A DNA stretch of 64,000 nt, from positions 1,802,501 to 1,866,500 of the forward strand of contig CP017315.1 in NCBI GenBank assembly GCA_002005325.1, written 5' to 3'. Both the position numbers and the translations under genes were made by a program. This DNA is from Candidatus Tokpelaia hoelldoblerii. Its GTDB lineage: Bacteria > Pseudomonadota > Alphaproteobacteria > Rhizobiales > Rhizobiaceae. Below are positions 8,025-16,994 of this stretch, piece by piece. The notes beneath the pieces are model-generated. The model did not search any database. It was given only the letters and a program-made list of their open reading frames with translations, and was not told the DNA's origin. Position 1 is the stretch's first letter, and each line of letters opens with the position of its first letter.

Positions 8025-8145
8025 CGTTTTAACTCGATCGTTTGTGATTGCACACATCATCGCTATGGGTAATTTCAAAAATGGGAAACGCCTGAACGGA
8101 ATGCTTTTGAAGATCCCGGCGCTTCGCTGAATGGAGAATTAAGAA

Positions 8146-10056
8146 ATGGCAAAAATTATTGGTATCGATCTTGGTACAACAAACTCCTGTATTTCTGTCA
8201 TGGATGGCAAAAATGCAAAAATTATTGAAAACGCTGAAGGCGCGCGGACAACCCCTTCTATCGTTGCCTTTGCTGAAGGCGGCGAACGGCTGGTCGGCCA
8301 GCCGGCCAAGCGCCAGGCTGTCACCAATCCGGAAGGCACGATTTTCGCTGTCAAGCGTTTGATCGGCCGCCGCTTTGATGACCCGAGCGTTAAAAAAGAT
8401 ATGGATCTCGTGCCTTATAAAATCGTCAAGGGCGACAATGGTGATGCCTGGGTTGAGGCAGAGGGCAATAAATACTCCCCTTCGCAGATTTCCGCGATGA
8501 TTCTGCAAAAGATGAAAGAGACGGCTGAAGCCTATCTCGGTGAAAAGGTCGAGCAGGCGGTTATCACCGTTCCGGCTTATTTTAACGATGCCCAGCGTCA
8601 GGCCACCAAGGATGCCGGTAAAATCGCCGGTCTTGAAGTGCTGCGGATCATCAACGAACCGACAGCCGCTGCCCTTGCCTATGGCCTTGACAAAAAAGAC
8701 GGCAAAACCATTGCCGTTTATGACCTTGGCGGCGGTACATTTGATATTTCCGTTCTGGAAATCGGCGATGGTGTTTTTGAAGTCAAATCCACCAATGGCG
8801 ATACTTTCCTCGGCGGTGAAGATTTTGACATGCGTCTTGTCAGCTATTTTGCCGATGAGTTTAAAAAAGAACAGGGCATTGACCTGAAAGGCGACAAGCT
8901 TGCCTTGCAGCGCCTGAAAGAGGCCGCGGAAAAGGCAAAGATTGAACTTTCCTCCGCCCAGCAGACGGAAATCAACCTGCCCTTTATCACCGCGGACCAG
9001 AGCGGGCCGAAGCACCTGACCATGAAGCTGACCCGCGCCAAGTTTGAATCGCTGGTTGATGATTTTGTCAACCGGACGATTGAGCCTTGTAAAGCCGCGT
9101 TGAAAGACGCCGGCCTGAAAGCCGCCGAAATTGATGAAGTGGTGCTGGTCGGCGGTATGACCCGCATGCCCAAGATTCAGGAAGTGGTGAAATCCTTCTT
9201 TGGCAAAGAGCCGCATAAGGGGGTCAACCCGGATGAGGTTGTCGCCATGGGCGCCGCCATTCAGGGCGGTGTGTTGCAGGGCGATGTCAAGGACGTATTG
9301 CTGCTTGACGTAACCCCGCTTTCCTTAGGCATTGAAACGCTTGGCGGTGTTTTCACCCGCCTGATTGAGCGCAACACCACCATTCCGACCAAGAAATCCC
9401 AGACCTTTTCAACGGCCGAGGACAACCAGAGCGCCGTGACAATCCGCGTTTCCCAGGGGGAGCGTGAAATGGCAGCGGACAACAAGCTGCTTGGCCAGTT
9501 TGACCTTGTCGGCCTGCCGCCCGCGCCGCGCGGCGTACCGCAGATCGAGGTGACATTTGATATTGACGCCAACGGCATTGTCAATGTTTCCGCCCGTGAT
9601 AAAGGCACCGGCAAGGAACAGCAGATCCGCATTCAGGCCTCCGGCGGCTTGAGCGATGATGACATTGAAAAGATGGTCAAGGACGCTGAAACCCACGCCG
9701 CGGATGACAAAAAGCGCCGTGAAGCAGTGGAAGCCAAAAATCAGGCGGAAGCGCTGGTGCATTCGACAGAAAAATCGCTCGGTGAATATGGCGACAAGAT
9801 TTCTGCCGAAGACAAGCAAGCCATTGAAGCTGCCATGGCTGAATTGAAGACCGCGCTGGAAGGTGATGATGCTGAAGACATCAAAACCAAAACGCAGAAA
9901 TTGTCAGAAGCCGCGATGAAGCTTGGACAGGCTATGTATGAAGCCAGCCAAAATGAGGCGCAGGCCGGTGACACGGCACAGGATGGTTCTGAATCCTCTC
10001 AGGACGATGTTGTGGATGCTGATTTTGAAGAACTCGATGACGACAAGAAAAAATAA
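8146..10056 (+). CDS. dnaK: Chaperone DnaK (Hsp70)
   Basis: A 636-residue Hsp70 that folds and refolds proteins in the cytosol in an ATP cycle driven by DnaJ and reset by GrpE. The ATPase domain starts IIGIDLGTTNSC, with phosphate loops VYDLGGGTFDISVLE and VLVGGMTRMP. The linker VLLLDVTPLSLGIE leads to the substrate-binding domain, and the acidic C terminus ends DADFEELDDDKKK. Length and motifs are normal. The leader carries an RpoH-type promoter. A terminator lies between dnaK and dnaJ, so dnaJ is probably expressed at a lower level by read-through or from its own start. Confidence 0.99.
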   Translation: MAKIIGIDLGTTNSCISVMDGKNAKIIENAEGARTTPSIVAFAEGGERLVGQPAKRQAVTNPEGTIFAVKRLIGRRFDDPSVKKDMDLVPYKIVKGDNGDAWVEAEGNKYSPSQISAMILQKMKETAEAYLGEKVEQAVITVPAYFNDAQRQATKDAGKIAGLEVLRIINEPTAAALAYGLDKKDGKTIAVYDLGGGTFDISVLEIGDGVFEVKSTNGDTFLGGEDFDMRLVSYFADEFKKEQGIDLKGDKLALQRLKEAAEKAKIELSSAQQTEINLPFITADQSGPKHLTMKLTRAKFESLVDDFVNRTIEPCKAALKDAGLKAAEIDEVVLVGGMTRMPKIQEVVKSFFGKEPHKGVNPDEVVAMGAAIQGGVLQGDVKDVLLLDVTPLSLGIETLGGVFTRLIERNTTIPTKKSQTFSTAEDNQSAVTIRVSQGEREMAADNKLLGQFDLVGLPPAPRGVPQIEVTFDIDANGIVNVSARDKGTGKEQQIRIQASGGLSDDDIEKMVKDAETHAADDKKRREAVEAKNQAEALVHSTEKSLGEYGDKISAEDKQAIEAAMAELKTALEGDDAEDIKTKTQKLSEAAMKLGQAMYEASQNEAQAGDTAQDGSESSQDDVVDADFEELDDDKKK

Positions 10057-10075
10057 GCCTCTTGTCGGCAACCCG

Positions 10076-10103
10076 AAAGCCCGACTTTCAAAGTCGGGCT
10101 TTT
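10076..10103 (+). terminator. Terminator between dnaK and dnaJ
   Basis: A 12-bp perfect stem (10076-10087 with 10091-10102) with a three-base loop; the stem ends in a short T run. It lies 20 bases after the dnaK stop and would lower dnaJ expression relative to dnaK. Confidence 0.8.
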
Positions 10104-10161
10104 ATGCTTGACAGCGCTTTGCTCAGGAACGGCAAAGCAGCGGTTTTCAGGATGACAAATC

Positions 10162-11301
10162 ATGAAAGTTGATTATTACGAACTTCTTGGTGTAACGCGC
10201 AGCTGCGATGAAAAAACGCTGAAATCAGCGTTTCGCAAGCTTGCCATGCAGTATCATCCTGACCGTAACCCGGACGACAAGGAAGCCGAACAGCGCTTTA
10301 AGGAAATCGGCGAAGCGTATGAAGTGCTGAAAGACCCGCAAAAACGTGCTGCTTATGACCGTTACGGCCATGCGGCTTTTGAAAATGGCGGACGGGGCGG
10401 TTTTGGCGGCGGGTTCTCCGGTTTCAGCGGCGGATTTTCTGATATTTTTGAAGACATCTTCGGCGAGATGATGGGTGGCGGGCGACGACGGCGCAGTGAC
10501 GGGCGTGAACGCGGAGCCGATTTAAGCTATAATATGGAAATCACGCTGGAGGAAGCCTATCACGGCAAGACAGCACAAATCCATGTTCCGGCATCTGTCA
10601 CCTGTGACGCCTGCGATGGCAGCGGTGCAGAAAAGGGCACCAGTCCGGTCACCTGCACGACCTGTCAGGGGAACGGCCGGGTGCGCGCAACACAAGGGTT
10701 CTTTTCTATTGAACGCCCCTGCCCAACCTGCCATGGGCGTGGACAGATTATTCAAACCCCTTGCCGGAAATGTCACGGTCAGGGTCGGGTTGAGGAAGAG
10801 CGTGCCCTTTCGGTCAATATCCCTGCCGGTATTGAAGACGGCACTCGTATCCGGCTTGCCGGTGAAGGGGAAGCAGGCAGAAACGGCGGCCCCACCGGGG
10901 ATCTGTATATTTTCCTGTCGGTTAAACCGCACGAATTTTTCCAGCGTGAAGGCGCCGACCTTTATTGCCGTGTGCCGATTTCCATGACCACGGCAGCACT
11001 TGGCGGGCAATTTGAAGTGTCGACCTTTGAAGGCACCAAAGCGCGCGTCAAAGTGCCGGAAGGCACACAGAACGGCAAGCAATTCCGCCTGAAAGCCAAG
11101 GGTATGCCGGTCCTGCGCCAGCAGGTAGCGGGTGACCTTTATATACAGGTGTCGATTGAAACGCCGCAAAAGCTGACCAAACGCCAGCGCGAACTGCTGC
11201 AGGAATTCGATTCGCTTTCCAATCAGGAAAACTCGCCGCAATCGCACGGCTTTTTTGCCCGCATGAAAGATTTTTTTGAAGGCATGGGCAACAGCCAGTA
11301 A
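10162..11301 (+). CDS. dnaJ: Chaperone DnaJ (Hsp40)
   Basis: A 379-residue type I J protein that stimulates the DnaK ATPase and presents substrates. J domain with the HPD triad in YHPDRNPDD at about residue 34, Gly/Phe-rich linker (GGRGGFGGGFSGFSGG), four zinc-finger repeats (CDACDGSG, CTTCQGNG, CPTCHGRG, CRKCHGQG) and two C-terminal beta domains. Start ATG at 10162, preceded by an AGGATG stretch. Downstream is a convergent gene; an imperfect hairpin at about 11312-11346 may act as terminator for this side. Confidence 0.98.
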   Translation: MKVDYYELLGVTRSCDEKTLKSAFRKLAMQYHPDRNPDDKEAEQRFKEIGEAYEVLKDPQKRAAYDRYGHAAFENGGRGGFGGGFSGFSGGFSDIFEDIFGEMMGGGRRRRSDGRERGADLSYNMEITLEEAYHGKTAQIHVPASVTCDACDGSGAEKGTSPVTCTTCQGNGRVRATQGFFSIERPCPTCHGRGQIIQTPCRKCHGQGRVEEERALSVNIPAGIEDGTRIRLAGEGEAGRNGGPTGDLYIFLSVKPHEFFQREGADLYCRVPISMTTAALGGQFEVSTFEGTKARVKVPEGTQNGKQFRLKAKGMPVLRQQVAGDLYIQVSIETPQKLTKRQRELLQEFDSLSNQENSPQSHGFFARMKDFFEGMGNSQ

Positions 11302-11357
11302 ATACAGTCAAATCTGCCATAGCCTGATTTTCAGGACACGGCAGATCGACTTTGCTA

Positions 11358-12242
11358 TTATTCAGCTGTTTTACGCCTCGCCTTTTTGCGCATGGGCAGT
11401 TTTAATTCAGACACCAGCACGCCAACTACGATACATACCGCACCGAAAATGGCAATGCCCGGCAGTCTCTCACCGGCCAGGCGGCCAATAATGCCCGCCC
11501 ATACCGGTTCACCGGCATAAATCACCGTTGCCCGTGTCGGGGATACAGACTTTTGCGCCCAGTTCATCACCAGCTGGATAAGCGCGCTCATCCCGCCAAG
11601 CGAACAGGCAATCACCAGCCAGATCCACGAAAATTGCGGCAACTTTTCCCCCACGACCGGCATGGCGAGAAAGGAAAGGACACAAGCCACCGCCACCTGC
11701 ACGATGGTTATACGGCGGCTGTCAACAAAAGCCGCAAAGCGGCCGATCAGGATAATTTCCACCGCAATAGCGAAAGCGCCAAGCAAGGTCACGATCTCCC
11801 CGATTGAAAAAGCGAATGAAGCCTTACCGGGATTGGTGAGCAGAACCAGCCCCAGAAATGCCAGCGCAATGCCGGTCCAGCTGGTCAGAACCGGCGGCCG
11901 GCGCAAAATCAGCCATTGCAACAGCGGCACAATCGGCACATAAAGCGCGGTGATAAAAGCCGACTGGCTGCTGGTGATGCTGTTCAGGCCGACTGTCTGC
12001 AAACTGTAACCGAAGAAAATGGCAACACCCACCGCCGCACCGGCGGCAAGTTCATGTAAAGTCAGGCCACGCAGGGTTTTATGGAACAGCGCCACCAGAA
12101 ACAATGTTGCTGTGAGAAAACGCATGCCGACAAAAAAGAACGGGTCGCTATGGTGCTGGGCAATCTGGACAAGCAGAAATGTTCCGCCCCACAAAAAGGT
12201 AGCTGCTATAAGCGCCAATTCCTGACGGCTGAACCTCAACAC
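11358..12242 (-). CDS. DMT-superfamily (EamA) transporter
   Basis: A roughly 294-residue membrane protein with about ten hydrophobic segments arranged as two EamA repeats (first repeat WGGTFLLVQIAQH, second repeat GAFAIAVEIILIGRFA to the end) and a basic C terminus (KLPMRKKARRKTAE). Such proteins export amino acids or other small metabolites; the substrate cannot be read. I prefer the GTG at 12242 as start because a GGAGGAG ribosome-binding site ends about nine bases before it; the GTG at 12251 would touch that site. Same strand as argB, 32 bases downstream of it, so probably cotranscribed. Confidence 0.85.
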   Translation of the reverse strand: MLRFSRQELALIAATFLWGGTFLLVQIAQHHSDPFFFVGMRFLTATLFLVALFHKTLRGLTLHELAAGAAVGVAIFFGYSLQTVGLNSITSSQSAFITALYVPIVPLLQWLILRRPPVLTSWTGIALAFLGLVLLTNPGKASFAFSIGEIVTLLGAFAIAVEIILIGRFAAFVDSRRITIVQVAVACVLSFLAMPVVGEKLPQFSWIWLVIACSLGGMSALIQLVMNWAQKSVSPTRATVIYAGEPVWAGIIGRLAGERLPGIAIFGAVCIVVGVLVSELKLPMRKKARRKTAE

Positions 12243-12274
12243 CTGTAACACTCCTCCGTTATAGCCCGAAACAG

Positions 12275-13183
12275 CTATGGCACAATCAGCGTCCCTGCGC
12301 CGCGCTCGGTAAACAGTTCCAGCAGTACCGCGTGCGCTGTCTTGCCATTGAGGATAACCACTCCCTCAACGCCGCGTTTAATGGCCGCAATACAGGTTTC
12401 CACCTTGGGAATCATGCCGCCGGTAATCGTGCCATCGGCAATCAGCGCCTGCGCCTGCGCCACAGTCAGCTCTTTCAGCAGCTTGCCTTCGCTGTCGAGC
12501 ACACCGGCAACATCGGTTAAAAACAGCAGGCGTTCGGCCTTGAGCGCACCGGCAATTGCCCCGGCAAATGTATCGGCATTGATATTATAAGTGTGGCCAT
12601 CCCGCCCGGGGGCAACCGGCGCAATCACCGGAATCATCTCGGAACGGGCCAGCAAATCCAGCAATGTGCGGTCAACTTCCACCGGCTCACCGACAAAGCC
12701 CAGATCCAGCACCCGTTCAATATTCGAATCAGGGTCAATCACCGTCTTGCGGGCTTTTTCGGCAAACACCATATTGCCATCCTTGCCGCACAGGCCAATT
12801 GCCCATTCGCCCTCGGCATTGATCATGGCGACAATGTCCTTGTTGATGGAACCGGCCAGCACCATTTCCACCACTTCAACGGTTTTGGCATCCGTCACCC
12901 GCAAGCCGTTTTCAAAGCGTGATTCCAGCCCGAGTTTGTTCAGCATGGTCGCAATCTGCGGCCCGCCGCCATGGACGACAATCGGATTGATCCCCGACTG
13001 TTTCAACAGCGCGATATCACGGGCAAAGGCGCGCGCCAGTTCAGGGTCGCCCATGGCATGGCCGCCATATTTGACCACAACAGTCTTGTGCTCATAACGC
13101 TGCATATAAGGCAGCGCCGCAGAAAGCAGCTGCGCCTGTTTCTGGCGCATGTCTTCCATCTCTGTCGTCACCGTTTCAGCCAT
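12275..13183 (-). CDS. argB: Acetylglutamate kinase
   Basis: A 302-residue amino-acid kinase that phosphorylates N-acetylglutamate, the second step of arginine synthesis. Motifs are VVVKYGGHAMG near residue 35, VVHGGGPQIA, the NADTFAGAIAGAL region and the C-terminal VPKVETCIAAIKRGV. The N-terminal helix of about 25 residues before the kinase fold is typical of arginine-sensitive hexameric enzymes, so feedback inhibition is likely (inference). Start ATG at 13183. It lies between an NDUFA9-like gene and a DMT transporter on the same strand. Confidence 0.97.
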   Translation of the reverse strand: MAETVTTEMEDMRQKQAQLLSAALPYMQRYEHKTVVVKYGGHAMGDPELARAFARDIALLKQSGINPIVVHGGGPQIATMLNKLGLESRFENGLRVTDAKTVEVVEMVLAGSINKDIVAMINAEGEWAIGLCGKDGNMVFAEKARKTVIDPDSNIERVLDLGFVGEPVEVDRTLLDLLARSEMIPVIAPVAPGRDGHTYNINADTFAGAIAGALKAERLLFLTDVAGVLDSEGKLLKELTVAQAQALIADGTITGGMIPKVETCIAAIKRGVEGVVILNGKTAHAVLLELFTERGAGTLIVP

Positions 13184-13211
13184 ATGATGGTTCCCCGACC
13201 CCTGTGCACTC

Positions 13212-14204
13212 TCAGGCTGTTATTTTTGAGAACTGGCCGTGGACACGGAAACGCCACAGATAGGACGCCAGCAGGGCGTCAACAGCGTGCGGCGTAATGC
13301 CGGCACCTTGCAGGGTGCGCCCTTCCTTCACGGCTTTTTCAGAAACAATACTGTCATATTTCAGCATTTTGATCTGGTCAGCGGTGGTGACCGTCGGCAA
13401 CATCGGTATCCGGCCGACCAGGCCAAAAACACCGCCCGCCAGCTGCCCCAGCCAGAACGGCACATACATGAGCGGACGGCGGCGACGGATAACATTCAGG
13501 GTTTCTTCCAGCACCTGCCGCAAGGACAGCACCTCCGCCCCGCCCAGTTCATAAACCTTGCCCGCCGGTACCACACCATCAACAGCGCGGGCAATCATTT
13601 CCGCTACATCGCCGACATAAACCGGCTGAAACCGGGTTTTGCCGCCGCCAAACAAAGGCAGAACCGCGGAGAAGCGTGTCATATCGGCAAATTTATTGAA
13701 AAACTGATCTTCCGGCCCGAAAATAACCGATGGTCGTAAAACAACAGCCTCAGGGCAGGCAACACGCACAGCTTCCTCACCCGCGCGCTTGGTGCGGATA
13801 TAGGCGGTAGCATCTGTCGCTTCAGACAAGGCCGATATATGAACGAGTTGAATACCGGCGCTTCTGGCCAGCTCGGCGACATTCTTCGCCCCTTCTTCCT
13901 GCACGGCGGAAAAACTGTTCCTGCCATCATTATACATCAAACCCGGCAGGAACACAGCCGCATCCGCACCAATCAGGGCGCGCGCCACTGATTCGCGAAT
14001 ACGCACATTGGTTTTGAGCATTTGCACCTGTCCGACTTCGCCGATCTGCAACATATAATAAGCCACTTCGGGGCGGCGCACGGCAACACGCACACGATAG
14101 CCACGCTTGACCAGTGTTTCCACCACATGGCGGCCAACAAAACCTGACCCGCCAAAAACGGTTATCAGTTTCGGATGTTGATAAAGATCAGGATCGAGGT
14201 TCAT
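13212..14204 (-). CDS. NDUFA9-like NAD(P)-binding protein (complex I-associated SDR family)
   Basis: A 330-residue atypical short-chain dehydrogenase with an N-terminal Rossmann motif VFGGSGFVGRHV at about residues 15-26 and the family pattern HISAL, YIRTKRAGEEAVR and RPSVIFGPEDQFFN. It resembles the NDUFA9/39-kDa accessory subunit of mitochondrial complex I, which many alphaproteobacteria also encode. A role in complex I assembly or stability is known for the mitochondrial protein and is inferred here. The start at 14204 (MNLDPDLY) has an AGGAATTT site upstream; 14222 is possible. Cotranscription with argB, 28 bases on, is likely. Confidence 0.85.
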   Translation of the reverse strand: MNLDPDLYQHPKLITVFGGSGFVGRHVVETLVKRGYRVRVAVRRPEVAYYMLQIGEVGQVQMLKTNVRIRESVARALIGADAAVFLPGLMYNDGRNSFSAVQEEGAKNVAELARSAGIQLVHISALSEATDATAYIRTKRAGEEAVRVACPEAVVLRPSVIFGPEDQFFNKFADMTRFSAVLPLFGGGKTRFQPVYVGDVAEMIARAVDGVVPAGKVYELGGAEVLSLRQVLEETLNVIRRRRPLMYVPFWLGQLAGGVFGLVGRIPMLPTVTTADQIKMLKYDSIVSEKAVKEGRTLQGAGITPHAVDALLASYLWRFRVHGQFSKITA

Positions 14205-14297
14205 GGATGAAATTCCTGCCATGCTTGTTGTTGCCTGTATTCCGCTTGATGTAACGCCATAACGGGGTTGTTGTCCAGTCCTATCACAAGGTTGTTG

Positions 14298-15458
14298 TCA
14301 GGAAACCAGTTCCGTGATGATATAATCAAGCACAATGCGCCCCTGTGCTGTCGCCCGCAGGCGGCTGTTGCCAGCCATTTCAACCAGGCCCTGCCGCTGC
14401 AGGGCGGCCATGGCCGTGGCTGACAATGGCCGCGCGGCAAGCCGTTCATACGCTGCAACATCAAGCCCTTCATAAAGCCGCAAGCCCATCAGCGCCATTT
14501 CATCGGCCTGTTCCGCCGGTGTCAGCCACTCTTCTGCAACAATACCATGGCCGGTTGTTTCCACCCGTTCCAGCCAGCGCTCGGGCAAACGTTCGGTTAT
14601 GGTCACGCTGCGCCGGCCATGATTTTCCGCTTCCAGAAAACGGCCATGCGCACCCGGACCGATACCGGCATATTGCTGATAGCGCCAATAAAGCAGATTA
14701 TGCTGTGACTGTGCACCGGCCTGTGCGTGATTGGAAATCTCATAAGCCGGCAGACCGCGCGCCTGTGTGACGTCCTGTGTCATGTCATAAAGCGCCGCGG
14801 CCAGTTCCGGCTCCGGCAATTGCAGCCGCCCCGCCGCATAAAGGCGATGAAAGGCCGTGCCTTCTTCAATCGTCAACTGGTAAAGCGAAAGGTGGTCGGC
14901 GGCAAGATCGATTGCCGCATTGAGTTCCTGCCGCCATGCGGCTTCCGCCTGGCCAGGACGGGCATAGATAAGGTCAAATGACAGGCGGGGGAAAATCGCC
15001 CGCGCCAGTTCAATGGCATAACGGGCCTGGCGCACATCATGCACCCGGCCAAGGCGTTTCAATTCACCATCATCCAGCGCCTGCACGCCCAGGGACAGGC
15101 GGTTGAAACCGGCAGCGCGATAGCCGCGGAAACGGTCTGCCTCAACACTTGACGGATTGGCCTCCATGGTGATTTCCGCCTGTGCTGCCAGCGGCCACAA
15201 ACGGGCGACGCCATCAAGCAAAGCCGCAACTGTCTGCGGCTGCATCAGGGATGGCGTCCCGCCGCCGATAAAAACACTGGTCACCCGGCGCGCGCCGGTG
15301 CGCGCCCGCACAGTTTCCATCTCGCGTAAAAAGGCGGCGACAAAACGCGGCTCATCAATACCATCCCTGCGCACATGGCTGTTGAAATCACAATAAGGGC
15401 ATTTCGCCGCGCAAAACGGCCAATGAATATAAATGCCAAACGGTTCAGCTGTCGCCAT
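14298..15458 (-). CDS. hemW: Radical SAM haem chaperone HemW
   Basis: A 386-residue radical SAM enzyme homologue. The cluster-binding cysteines are at residues 16, 20 and 23 in PFCAAKCPYCDF, followed by GGGTPSL and the HemN-like domain. Members were long annotated as oxygen-independent coproporphyrinogen oxidase, but HemW proteins bind haem and hand it to other proteins. The short C terminus and lack of the extra N-terminal helices of HemN favour HemW. It starts 18 bases after rdgB ends, so hemW, rdgB and rph form one transcript. Confidence 0.92.
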   Translation of the reverse strand: MATAEPFGIYIHWPFCAAKCPYCDFNSHVRRDGIDEPRFVAAFLREMETVRARTGARRVTSVFIGGGTPSLMQPQTVAALLDGVARLWPLAAQAEITMEANPSSVEADRFRGYRAAGFNRLSLGVQALDDGELKRLGRVHDVRQARYAIELARAIFPRLSFDLIYARPGQAEAAWRQELNAAIDLAADHLSLYQLTIEEGTAFHRLYAAGRLQLPEPELAAALYDMTQDVTQARGLPAYEISNHAQAGAQSQHNLLYWRYQQYAGIGPGAHGRFLEAENHGRRSVTITERLPERWLERVETTGHGIVAEEWLTPAEQADEMALMGLRLYEGLDVAAYERLAARPLSATAMAALQRQGLVEMAGNSRLRATAQGRIVLDYIITELVS

Positions 15459-15476
15459 TACATTTCCAGATAATCT

Positions 15477-16163
15477 TTACGCATTTCCGGCCGGAAAACC
15501 GGTGTCCACTGTTCCTGGAAATGCTTCCAGCATGGTTTCGGCAAACAGCTTGAAAGCGCGGGCACGGTGCGACAGCGCCGTTTTGTCACCACGTTTCCAG
15601 CCGTGTTTTTCTTCCGCCGTCATCTCGCCAAAAGTGCGGCTTTCACCTTCCGGCTGAAACATCGGATCATAGCCGAACCCGTCCTGTCCACGCGGCGGGT
15701 AGACAAGCGTACCCTCAATCACCCCGCGAAAATATTCAGCATAGCCATCCGGCCAGGCAAGGCAGAGGACAGAAACAAACCGCCCTGTCCGTTTGTCCGC
15801 GCTGATTGCTCCCGCATCCTGCAGGGCTTTTTCCACCTTTTCCATCGCATAAGTGAAATCGCGGCTACCATCCGCCCTTGTCGCCCAGTCAGCGGTATAG
15901 ACCCCCGGCGCCCCGTCAAGCGCATCAGCCTCAAAGCCTGAATCATCAGAAAGCGCCGGCAGGCCGGTCGCCTGTGCCGCCGCATAAGCCTTGATATAGG
16001 CATTTTCCTCATAGCGGGTGCCGGTCTCTTCCGGCTCGGGCAGGCCAAGTTCTGCCGCGGATTGCGTTTCAAACCCGTAAGGGCCGATAAGAGAAGCAAT
16101 CTCACGCAGTTTGCCGGCATTATGAGTGGCGACAATAATTTTCTTGCTTTCGAGTCTGCGCAT
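15477..16163 (-). CDS. rdgB: dITP/XTP pyrophosphatase (RdgB/HAM1)
   Basis: A 228-residue nucleoside-triphosphate pyrophosphatase that removes deaminated purine nucleotides such as dITP and XTP from the pool. Motifs are VATHNAGKLREI near residue 11, SDDSGFEADAL with the catalytic aspartate, GRFVSVLCLA, and the C-terminal SHRARAFKLF. It lies directly downstream of rph (14-base gap) and upstream of hemW, a typical Rhizobiales arrangement. Start ATG at 16163. Confidence 0.96.
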   Translation of the reverse strand: MRRLESKKIIVATHNAGKLREIASLIGPYGFETQSAAELGLPEPEETGTRYEENAYIKAYAAAQATGLPALSDDSGFEADALDGAPGVYTADWATRADGSRDFTYAMEKVEKALQDAGAISADKRTGRFVSVLCLAWPDGYAEYFRGVIEGTLVYPPRGQDGFGYDPMFQPEGESRTFGEMTAEEKHGWKRGDKTALSHRARAFKLFAETMLEAFPGTVDTGFPAGNA

Positions 16164-16177
16164 ATCCGCCCCTTGTT

Positions 16178-16894
16178 TCAGGCAATTGCCTGTTTCTGCA
16201 AGGCAACCAGTTTTGCAATACTGCCCTGCGCCAGTTCCAGAAGGCCAAGAAACTGTGCCGGTGAAAATGGCTCGCCTTCCGCCGTGCCCTGAATTTCAAC
16301 AAGGCCGCCCTTGCCGGTCATAACAAAATTGGCGTCTGTCTGGGCGGCGGAATCCTCGACATAATCAAGGTCGGCCACCAGCGCGTCCTTATAGATACCA
16401 CAGGAAACAGCCGCGACATGGTCTTTCAGCACCTTGTCACGGTCAATCATCTTGCGCTCACCCATCCATGTCAGGCAGTCATGCAGCGCAATCCAGCCGC
16501 CGGTGATTGCCGCTGTGCGGGTGCCACCATCGGCCTGCAGCACATCACAGTCAACAGTAATCTGTCGTTCGCCCAAAGCGCGCAAATCCACCACAGCGCG
16601 CAGCGAACGGCCGATCAGACGCTGGATTTCCTGGGTGCGCCCCCCCTGTTTGCCGGTTGCCGCTTCACGGCGCATCCGGTCACCCGTTGCGCGCGGCAGC
16701 ATGCCATATTCCGCTGTTACCCAGCCTTTACTGCCACCGCGCAGCCATGCGGGCATATGGTCTTCAAGGCTTGCCGTACACAAGACATGGGTATCGCCGA
16801 ACTTGACCAGACAAGATCCTTCGGCATGTTTACTGACATTTCTTTCAAACGAAACCGCTCGCATTTCATCGGCAGCACGACGGGATGGACGCAT
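16178..16894 (-). CDS. rph: Ribonuclease PH
   Basis: A 238-residue phosphorolytic exonuclease that trims the 3' ends of tRNA precursors. Conserved blocks are MRPSRRAADEMR at the start, GDTHVLCTA, RRGG-like region LRGGSKGWVTAEYGMLPRAT and RSLRAVVDL, with the active-site QADGGTRTAAITG block at about residues 121-133. Start ATG at 16894 with an AAAGGG site; the longer frame reaches into the divergent hrcA promoter and has no homology. It is the first gene of rph-rdgB-hemW and is divergent from hrcA with only 100 bases between. Confidence 0.97.
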   Translation of the reverse strand: MRPSRRAADEMRAVSFERNVSKHAEGSCLVKFGDTHVLCTASLEDHMPAWLRGGSKGWVTAEYGMLPRATGDRMRREAATGKQGGRTQEIQRLIGRSLRAVVDLRALGERQITVDCDVLQADGGTRTAAITGGWIALHDCLTWMGERKMIDRDKVLKDHVAAVSCGIYKDALVADLDYVEDSAAQTDANFVMTGKGGLVEIQGTAEGEPFSPAQFLGLLELAQGSIAKLVALQKQAIA

Positions 16895-16957
16895 GGAAAA
16901 CCCTTTCTTTTGCAACTGTTCTAAAACATTTTTATAAAATGCGCAATTATCGCCGGT

Positions 16958-16986
16958 TTGAAAATCATCGGATAAAAGGCTATATA
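16958..16986 (+). promoter_or_regulatory. Promoter of hrcA-grpE
   Basis: TTGAAA at 16958-16963 and TATATA at 16981-16986 with a 17-base spacer. The hrcA ATG lies eight bases after the -10 hexamer, which predicts a transcript with almost no 5' leader. I see no CIRCE operator (the 9-9-9 inverted repeat bound by HrcA) in this region. Confidence 0.5.
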
Positions 16987-16994
16987 CTGCATTT

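Noticed and set aside
8029..9216. 395-residue minus-strand frame opposite dnaK
   Set aside because: It is the shadow of dnaK on the other strand, with low-complexity hydrophobic composition and no homology.
11312..11346. Imperfect hairpin after dnaJ as a clear terminator
   Set aside because: It consists of two short stems with an internal loop and a poor T run, so I only mention it in the dnaJ entry.
16895..16994. CIRCE operator before hrcA
   Set aside because: I looked for the TTAGCACTC-N9-GAGTGCTAA inverted repeat and found no match in the gap.
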